Shown: positions 60,101-64,000 of the stretch, piece after piece
Layout: every line of letters starts with the position of its first letter
How positions within the stretch are numbered: the first letter of the stretch is position 1
Assembly (NCBI RefSeq): GCF_003545805.1
Contig: NZ_NMQR01000017.1
Span: 1 to 64,000, forward strand
Origin: Photorhabdus sp. CRCIA-P01
Lineage (GTDB): Bacteria; Pseudomonadota; Gammaproteobacteria; Enterobacterales; Enterobacteriaceae
Length of the DNA stretch: 64,000 nt
Reading direction: 5' to 3'
Made by a program: the position numbers and the translations under genes
The notes under the pieces: generated by a model
What the model saw: the letters and a program-made list of their open reading frames with translations, nothing else
The model's database searches: none
Told to the model about the DNA's origin: nothing

Positions 60101-60983
60101 TATAGGTCGTCCTTTGGCACATTGTCAGACCTATGTTTTGGATTCTCAGGGGGGATTGGTACCGCCAGGTGTTATTGGTGAACTCTACATTGCTGGTGAT
60201 GCTTTAAGTTTAGGTTATGTGAATAACCCAGAGCAAAATGCGGCCCAGTTTGTTGAAATGGCTATCTTGCCGGAACAAACAGTACGCTTATATAAAACCG
60301 GTGATCGTGTTTATTGGAATAACGATGGTGAACTGGTTTATGTCGGTCGTCTTGATAATCAGGTCAAGATCAGAGGTTTTCGTATCGAAACTCGCGAAAT
60401 AGAGTCAGCACTGTCAGCTATTGATGGCGTGGCGACAAGTATTGTGCGAGTGATTGTCGATGCGACTGGCGAAAAACAACTGGGTGCTTGGCTGGTTATG
60501 CCAGCGGGTACCGAAACGGATGCTGTCATCCCCTCGATAAGAGAGCAACTGAAAACTCGATTACCAGAGTATATGGTGCCAACCCTATATGCTGTGATAG
60601 CCACTATACCAACTACGGCTAATGGTAAAGTGAATTTTGCTGCCCTACCTGAGCCAAAACCTTGCATTACGCGAGGGTTGGATCGTATTGCGGAAACTGA
60701 AATTGAAAAACAATTGGTACAACTGTGTGCCGACGCACTGAAATTACCGTTAAGCATGGTGAGCTTAACCGCGTCTTTTATCGAGTTGGGCGGGAATTCG
60801 TTAACCTTGTTGAGGTTTTTACATCAGATACAACAGACTTTTGCTGTCGTGGTCAGCGTTGCCGATGTCATGACGGCCAGTGATCTAGCAATACTGGCAC
60901 TGATAATTGAGCGTAAGCAGTTGCAACAAGCTGAACAAGTCAGTCAGGGGCATAACTCGGTGGCGGAAGAAGGCTGGTTATGA
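51150..60983 (+). CDS. NRPS 4, three modules (predicted Lys, Arg-like, Lys)
   Basis: 3277 residues from a GTG that overlaps the NRPS 3 stop (GTGA), with GGGAGGT upstream. Domains: TubC-type docking (1-52), C8 (H201-HIAGDG), A8 DIESIGTVLK, T8 S1073, C9 (H1271-HIASDG), A9 DIGDLGIIDK, T9 (G-G-D-S2150), C10, A10 DIESIGTIVK, T10 (G-G-N-S3217). A8 and A10 share the Lys-type code of A1. A9 has the G239 and I330-D331 frame of Orn/Arg codes. C10 has Q2351-H-A-I-L-D-G and the H-A-I-L-D-G-W-S context of modified-residue condensation domains. There is no thioesterase or epimerase domain. The tail E-E-G-W-L equals that of NRPS 1. Expected to add hydroxy-Lys8, dehydro-Arg9 and (hydroxy-)Lys10. Confidence 0.93.
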   Translation: MNIAAFLADLKQQDIMVYLESDSLKLNAPKGAVSQDMLTELRTHKVEIIAYLQGQQSNPLPIKTVDRGRTRLPLSFAQQRLWFIDQLFGSSEHYNMATVFEVSGAFDLTIAEKVMQRIVERHEVLRSVYREEQGEVWQEIQPDVDVKEKINVRHLTCDPAELKAIFYQYVSAPFDLQKDLMVRIDFFTTDTQRQFLIINLHHIAGDGLSFSLLMEEFVTHYQAIKQNLPESLPALPVQYADYAYTQQSWIADGVFDAQLDYWQQKLADIPQVHQFPLDFQRPVKQTNDGVKVRFRLERQSSAMLRKHAGNAGATLFMLLHAAFSVFIARYSQQTDIVIGTPATNRKQKELQSLIGLFVNTLVLRTEYQGQADFMQFVQHVKQVNIEAQMNQDLPFDVLVEKLAVSRNIAYSPIFQFMFAMDTTEASESRLDDVVFTPVSSGEAFSKFDLELDAIDDSDTILFEVVYNSSLFHEHTIARLLKSFEILLIDIAKNPYKTLDSLALLGEDEKRRLGQQLAIPSFIATTTESVQYQFERQAEQRSDATALVWQVAGENQTLTYRELNQRANRLAHHLIEKGVKPGNIVALCLPRSPEMIVSILAVLKAGAAYTPIDVDNPQSRIHHIIADCQPAVVLTNNAYADKFAELNVIVELLTSEVEPFSGIASDNPNINHSLDELAYVMYTSGSTGKPKGVMVEHTQLSHFVAAALAMYSVKPDDNVLQFSSFAFDISIEECFVTLCAGATLVLRNDDWLNSADLFWQQCCQHNITVMSLPTAFWHQVSSGDALVPDTLRLVIVGGEAINAEIVRHWFASANHPPVMNTYGPTETTVLASYHLIESALQIEQSVPIGRVCGHVKTYIVDEHLNLVPQGVIGELVVGGKGVSRGYLNRPEEQQRSFIQVAFFDGEVERLYRTGDLVRFNVHGEIEYIGRKDNQIKIRGFRIELGEIENQLIAIDGVRQAVVTVDELNGNKQLVAYYVADVPLEPVALREQISQTLPEYMVPNAFISLTSIPMTVNGKVDYKALLSVKTPEPLPENYHFPQGELEEQLADMWQQLLGHPKVGRTDNFFKLGGHSLLAIKLVSEIQKTLAVQISVRVVFESQTLAEFAQLIAEQQTATSGNAAIAPITPVVEMVRVEMARLPLSFAQQRLWFIDQLDGQTPQYNMPLALTIKGDFNLAIAERAINMIVQRHQVLRTVYRHDTAGAWQEVLDKVTVKIDRIDYQSLGEKSCQQQVQEFIQRHAEQAFDLANDVMLRAAYLKITEDQCVMVFNMHHIASDGWSIKVLADEFVNIYSQLLEGCQQPALPSLPIQYKDYAVWQRQQLQGETLQTDLNYWLTQLNELPPVHDLPLDYPRPLQLGSSGGLFEFSADKSLLIGLKSLASQHNTSLFVVLHAAFTLLLARHGQSKDIVIGTPVANRLQAEVEPLIGFFVNMLVLRTKYQADLTFAEYLSHIRQVNIDAQAHQLLPFELLVEKMQPERSASYSPLFQVVFSMDTNESKVLQLSNVEFEYLDSEHVTAQFDLTLDASESEDSLDFSFEYNGELFERSTITRFSQRFLTLLSALVSDQYQTAPLTKLPVLTEQERQYLLSDINDNWQPYPADKCIHQLFEEQMERSPEQIAVIDGELHLTYRQVNAQANQVAHFLLDKNYISDSFIAVCMERTAASVITVLGILKAGLAYVPFDADQPLQRIEYILQESGTPLVVVDDIQRLPIEVVSAYNVWRLDEILSQSRIDTNIAATQSHSTATNLAYMTYTSGTTGHPKGVMVEHTAMIARLYGWDAVFGLFQKPPTVLQMAGLAVDIFLGDIVKSLTTGGRLVICRKSDLITTEALYQLIEQQQVTFGDFVPVILRNLLDYTEQNRVQLNSLRHILVGSEAWYGRDLNRLQKLMHTDARCFNIYGQTESVIDASYGDVTHLSLPDDAYVPIGTPFANTHIYILDAYGEPVPMGVVGEIAVGGPGLARGYNRNSELTQQKFVKDDLSGRCGYIYHTGDQARLKSDGTLEFLGRNDDQIKLRGFRIELAEIDAKLRALPDVRNAIAVVREIEPGNKQIIAYLQTPQSLLVEQVREQLRHQLPHYMIPSAFVCLNAFPVSITGKVDKEKLPAPEASAFTSTEYVAPQNDIERTLASIFAVVLKQEKVSRYDNFFALGGDSILIVRVVAMAKQVGLALSVKDILAYQSIHEITRQLPDLNNKSVSSKDAYRAFSLLTDDERAVLTEPSTLDDAYSLSSLQMGSIYHQLKDESYHIVEHYSINTVWSEQAFRQAFNAIVQRHELLRATYNFELGRALQYIHKTIALPVTLNDCRHLSVQEFEHQLDHCLEQENSNFFVENELMWRIHVFIDANNTFALVLSHQHAILDGWSVANLKVEFMENYLSVLSGGSIPPRADLPHYGEYIAEELAAIADPEHKAYWQHIANAAVLPDWTGKGSTQHYSARLELSYLHDDLQQLATRLKVPLRTLLLAVHVYVLAKINGTDSSTSSVVSHGRLEVEGAESCLGLFLNTPPVNADIHQQTWASLIQQLTEYSTASWPYRHYPVAVMQEEFKCDYSGALFNYVDFHVSDELQTTQDVEPGQAYDHEYERVDYGYDFVCHHSSANGFLVLQLALTQLVFGEHQAGQILAYYETAIKSMLVSQHHHLGHADYLAPGQIQHLHQLAHNSSSIANDCTSLTRLFARVAHQIPDEVALSGPWGSINYAQLALAADKLAALLVARGIGVNDTVGIYLSSSPEVVISVLAILKANATFVPLATDYPTERIVHIINDADIQLIVSQRSESRTLPVDEQNIVMVDEIESVDTAVVAQEVALSAQERIAYIMYTSGSTGTPKGIKISHHNLLSYYEAVQRYYPTNSARVLQIANIGFDIFIEELMLSVFSGGCLVLDSHKTAYSVKQLCQIIDAQKVTLISVPTALWHEWTYQLTADDVEQLVEHLEVCIVGGEAMRMELLALWQQKTQGKIRLFNTYGPTETTIVATAIDVTRLDTLTDSVVPIGRPLAHCQTYVLDSQGGLVPPGVIGELYIAGDALSLGYVNNPEQNAAQFVEMAILPEQTVRLYKTGDRVYWNNDGELVYVGRLDNQVKIRGFRIETREIESALSAIDGVATSIVRVIVDATGEKQLGAWLVMPAGTETDAVIPSIREQLKTRLPEYMVPTLYAVIATIPTTANGKVNFAALPEPKPCITRGLDRIAETEIEKQLVQLCADALKLPLSMVSLTASFIELGGNSLTLLRFLHQIQQTFAVVVSVADVMTASDLAILALIIERKQLQQAEQVSQGHNSVAEEGWL

Positions 60984-61018
60984 TGATAAAAATAGACGCT
61001 GATAAATAAGGTGGAATA

Positions 61019-62857
61019 ATGCGAGTTGTTGATATTATTCGGCAAACTTCGGCTGCGGGGGTGCAGTTATTTGTTGAGTACGGCAAATTGGGTTTTAAGG
61101 TCATGTCAGGTTGCGTTTTTACTCCTGAACTAAAAAACCTGGTGATTGCGAATAAAGCTGACATTATTGCTTTTTTAGCGCCAGATGACGCCATTCAATT
61201 GGTGTCATTGGGTGCTGACCAAACGCCATTATTTTTGGTTCCTGGCGCAGGTGCGCCAGTATCATCTTTTATTGATTTAGCCCGGGAAATAAAAAACGAT
61301 TTCTGCCTCAAGGTATTTGATGCAACGTCTCTGTTCTTGGAAGGGAAAACAGTGACTGTCAAAGCATTGGCTGAACGTTATGCGGCATTACTTTTGCAAG
61401 CTTATCCACAAGAGCATTATCGACTGGTGGGGGATTGTGTGGGGGCATGTGTTGCTTTTGAGGTCGCTTTGGCGTTGGAAAATAAAGGGAAAACGGTTGA
61501 CTTGATAGCGATTGATAGTTTTCTTACCGCCTATGATCGACAGCCTTATACCCGCGAGGAGATCGATGAAGTGAGTGCCGAGTTAGCTCAAGGCATTGAA
61601 GGTGAAGCGCTGGAAAGGTTTATTGAAGTTTATAAAGGCTACTCTATGATGGCTTGCAATTATGTACCATCGGCCAGATTAAAGGGCAAGATGACATTCA
61701 TTTATTGCGAAACTTCCATACAACTACGGGCAGAAAAAAAGAAAATTATTGCATCCTTACAAGATCATGTCACACAAACGATTACTTGTGGCATGGTAGG
61801 TGGTGATCATTATTCAGTATTAAAACCGGGTGCCGTTGAAGGTCTGGCTGAGGCTATATTGCGACAACGCTACCGGCCAGAGCCTTCATTCAAAAAATCG
61901 AACTTAACCTATCAGGAGTTGCTCGACATTGTGCAATATCGGGCCGATATTTACCGGCCTATGAATAATATCAATCATTGTCACCGAGTGAGAATATCAC
62001 AGATCGGATGTTGGTTTATTGAGATAGCGGATGGCCGTGCACATATTGATTTCAACGCTGATGATGCAATGTGCGCGCAATATGATTTTTATAGTGAGAT
62101 TGAAATCAGTGTAGATTCATTAATAGCGTGCGTAACCAGCGAGGAACCATCAGCCGCTATCGCTAAGGCGATATTGGATAATAAAATTCAGGTACAACGA
62201 GGAGAAGCGTTGTATCACTTATTATGGATTGTTTTTGGCATAACGGAACCTGATGAGATTTTTTGCTGGATTGATCAACGAGACAGCCAAGATGAGTATT
62301 TAGGTGTTCAAACTCATGGAATTACTTTTGACGATAAATGGCATGCCAATTCTCACATTTGTACTCGCTATATGCCTGCTTATTACAGTGTGATTCACAA
62401 GGCATTAATGTCTCTGCCGATCGAGTACAGTGACTTTGAATTTATCGATTTGGGGTGTGGGAAAGGGCGATCTATTATATGTGCATCCAGCTACAACTTT
62501 AGCAAGATTACCGGAGTAGAAATTGTTGAATCATTGGCATTCATTGCGCAGCAAAATGTTAATGCTATAAAGCAAAAAAATCATATTGAGGTAATACAAG
62601 CTGATGCAAATGACTATCGATTTAATGAAAACCATGTGGTTATTTATAACTTTGATAGTTTTTTTAATGATCAGCTTAAGCAAATTCTACGGCGGTTGAA
62701 AACAGATGTTTATGACAAAGGCTATAAAGTGTTGATTTTACAAATTAATGGTGATGATGCTATTTATCAACAGTGTTTTTGGTTAACGCCAAAAACAGTT
62801 AGCCGAGATTTTATGGGGGGATGGAATATCACTTTGTGGCAAAGTAAAGGTTATTAA
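61019..62857 (+). CDS. Docking domain - Cys-thioesterase - SCP2-like - SAM methyltransferase fusion
   Basis: 612 residues from ATG 61019 (AAGGTGG upstream). Residues 1-52 are a TubC-type docking domain (A-G-V-Q-L-F..G-K-L-G-F-K). Residues about 60-275 are an NRPS thioesterase with G138-D-C140-V-G142 in place of GxSxG and the catalytic G-D-H264-Y-S. Residues about 290-400 look like an SCP2-type lipid-binding fold (weak recognition). Residues about 460-612 are a class I methyltransferase with D477-L-G-C-G-K-G-R. The docking domain implies that the thioesterase works in trans on NRPS 4, whose tail E-E-G-W-L matches the NRPS 1/NRPS 2 pair. It releases the decapeptide; the role of the methyltransferase is unknown. 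Confidence 0.82.
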   Translation: MRVVDIIRQTSAAGVQLFVEYGKLGFKVMSGCVFTPELKNLVIANKADIIAFLAPDDAIQLVSLGADQTPLFLVPGAGAPVSSFIDLAREIKNDFCLKVFDATSLFLEGKTVTVKALAERYAALLLQAYPQEHYRLVGDCVGACVAFEVALALENKGKTVDLIAIDSFLTAYDRQPYTREEIDEVSAELAQGIEGEALERFIEVYKGYSMMACNYVPSARLKGKMTFIYCETSIQLRAEKKKIIASLQDHVTQTITCGMVGGDHYSVLKPGAVEGLAEAILRQRYRPEPSFKKSNLTYQELLDIVQYRADIYRPMNNINHCHRVRISQIGCWFIEIADGRAHIDFNADDAMCAQYDFYSEIEISVDSLIACVTSEEPSAAIAKAILDNKIQVQRGEALYHLLWIVFGITEPDEIFCWIDQRDSQDEYLGVQTHGITFDDKWHANSHICTRYMPAYYSVIHKALMSLPIEYSDFEFIDLGCGKGRSIICASSYNFSKITGVEIVESLAFIAQQNVNAIKQKNHIEVIQADANDYRFNENHVVIYNFDSFFNDQLKQILRRLKTDVYDKGYKVLILQINGDDAIYQQCFWLTPKTVSRDFMGGWNITLWQSKGY

Positions 62858-62897
62858 AGTTTGGCAATAATAAAATTTTATTTAGGAGTTAATCTCG

Positions 62898-64000
62898 ATG
62901 ATCTCTGATTTGGTGAAAGCTAATCGGTTAAAAATTATTTTTAATAGTATTGTTGGTGCTTTTAGTGCTTTCTTTAGTATTTGGTTAATTTCCTTGATTA
63001 CCGATGATGCATTGGAACAGATTAGTGCTGACTTAGTATCATGGACAGTTAAGTTTTTCATCGGGCTCGCTTGTTTATTTATTGTGAGTTCTTTTGCTAA
63101 TTACCTAATGACAAAGTTAAGTGTCAAAATTATTTTTGAAGTTCGTAGTACCTTAGTGAAGCGTATCTTGAATACCCCTTATGCTATTTTGGATAGGATT
63201 GGTGGGCATAAAGTTCAGGCTAGCTTAACATCTGATGTAAGTGATATTTCCAGGGCTATTTCTACCATGCCGCAGTTTATTTATCATGTGATTACCGTGA
63301 TTGCATGTTTAGGTTTTCTGGCATTCAAATCGATTGATCTGTTTATGGTCACGCTGGTCATTCTCCCGTTGGGGATTTGTGTTTCGCGCTATTTCATTAG
63401 TAAAGCCGAAGCTTATGATGAAATATATCGCGATGATTATGATAACCTTCATGAACAGTTTAAGAGTCTAGTAGATGGAGTTAAAGAGCTTAATAACAAT
63501 GAAAAACGCAAACATTCGTTTTTTAATCGAGGTGTTTTACCCTCATTAGAAAAGATTAATGACTCTGATCTTAAATCAGAAATTTTCTGGAAGCTGAATG
63601 AAAATTGGGGACAAATATTATTATTTCTGGTGCTTGGAACTATTTTATTTTCTCATGTTATGTGGGGTATAGGGGAAAGTAACGATATTCTTACCTTTAT
63701 CTTTATAATGACCTTTTTACTGGGCCCTGTTGATTTTATTTTGTCCTCACAGGAAACCATAGTAAAAGCGCTCATATCTCTGCGTAAGATTGATCGCTTG
63801 AGGTTTTCTGAAAACTTATCAATGGAGCCAACTGTAACCAATACAGAAGAGTATAAAGAATGGTCTCGAATTTCCCTGCATTCTATAAGCTTTAAATATA
63901 CCGGTGAAGGGAACTGTTTTTCTGTTGGGCCGATTAATCTGGATATTCAGCGCGGCGAAATTATCATTATTAAAGGCGGTAATGGCAGTGGTAAGTCAAC
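62898..64000 (+). CDS. Peptide-export ABC transporter, membrane + ATPase (cut by window edge)
   Basis: Starts at ATG 62898 with TAGGAG upstream and is open to the window end (367 codons visible). The N-terminal part has six hydrophobic segments (for example F-F-I-G-L-A-C-L-F-I-V and I-L-L-F-L-V-L-G-T-I-L-F); the ATPase begins after about residue 325, and the Walker A G-G-N-G-S-G-K-S-T is at the very edge. Layout and sequence resemble the cyclic-peptide exporter group (SyrD/PvdE/YojI), an inner-membrane half-transporter. It lies 40 nt after the thioesterase gene and probably exports the peptide or its precursor. Confidence 0.88.
   Translation, partial: MISDLVKANRLKIIFNSIVGAFSAFFSIWLISLITDDALEQISADLVSWTVKFFIGLACLFIVSSFANYLMTKLSVKIIFEVRSTLVKRILNTPYAILDRIGGHKVQASLTSDVSDISRAISTMPQFIYHVITVIACLGFLAFKSIDLFMVTLVILPLGICVSRYFISKAEAYDEIYRDDYDNLHEQFKSLVDGVKELNNNEKRKHSFFNRGVLPSLEKINDSDLKSEIFWKLNENWGQILLFLVLGTILFSHVMWGIGESNDILTFIFIMTFLLGPVDFILSSQETIVKALISLRKIDRLRFSENLSMEPTVTNTEEYKEWSRISLHSISFKYTGEGNCFSVGPINLDIQRGEIIIIKGGNGSGKS

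Noticed and set aside
60980..61009. Nine-codon open frame (M-M-I-K-I-D-A-D-K) overlapping the NRPS 4 stop by ATGA
   Set aside because: Probably chance or a relic of a coupled start; the thioesterase gene has its own ribosome site further on.
1..64000. CRISPR array or prophage
   Set aside because: No regularly spaced short repeats and no phage structural genes were seen; the only repeats are ERIC copies and duplicated NRPS or Rpn coding blocks.

Overview
The window looks like a chromosome of Photorhabdus (Morganellaceae; the sister genus Xenorhabdus is the alternative). The housekeeping block ygfZ/sdhE/ygfX/fldB/xerD/dsbC/recJ/prfB/lysS is enterobacterial. Three 127-bp ERIC elements, an Rpn-type nuclease gene and a very large NRPS locus fit an insect-pathogenic nematode symbiont. 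Assignment is from sequence recognition only; no database search was possible.

Layout. 1-2.2 kb: C-terminal end of an ISAs1-type transposase, an ERIC element and a glycine-rich collagen-like gene of unknown function. 2.3-11.6 kb: conserved core genes, including prfB with its programmed +1 frameshift, ending at a lysS terminator. 11.7-16.6 kb: accessory stretch with tRNA-Gly(CCC), a CatB-type acetyltransferase, an Rpn nuclease gene with a strong internal start followed by a stand-alone copy of its C-terminal part, a second ERIC, and a divergent pair of DJ-1/PfpI genes (an isonitrile-hydratase-like enzyme and a GlxA-type AraC regulator). 16.6-24.2 kb: the methylcitrate (propionate) locus, prpR divergent from prpBCDE, with a recognisable sigma-54 promoter and palindromic upstream sites. 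24.2-25.3 kb: AT-rich non-coding DNA with a third ERIC. 25.3-64.0 kb (running off the right edge): a ten-module NRPS cluster.

The NRPS cluster is the main find. Ten adenylation domains in four NRPS genes (3+3+1+3) give specificity-pocket codes that read by eye as Lys - Dab-like - (Ala-like code) - Gly - Orn-like - Pro-type - His-like - Lys - Arg-like - Lys. This matches the order I recall for odilorhabdins (Lys, bOH-Dab, bOH-Dab, Gly, D-Orn, Pro, His, hydroxy-Lys, dehydro-Arg, hydroxy-Lys/Lys), the cationic ribosome-targeting peptides first described from Xenorhabdus nematophila and also reported in one Photorhabdus clade. Upstream genes fit: an EctB-like aminotransferase (Dab supply), a JmjC/cupin-type dioxygenase (hydroxylation) and a GNAT acetyltransferase (probable OatA self-resistance). 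Downstream lie a separate docking-domain/thioesterase/methyltransferase fusion with a cysteine nucleophile, and a peptide-export ABC transporter.

Features in this cluster that deserve attention: an exact-spacing duplication of a condensation domain inside NRPS2; two condensation domains with HHxxxDH in place of HHxxxDG; a QHxxxDG domain placed where dehydroarginine would be made; a two-class docking code (EEGWL tails with GKLGFK docking domains); the trans-acting Cys-thioesterase fused to a probable SCP2-like domain and a methyltransferase; and a module-3 code that does not look like Dab.
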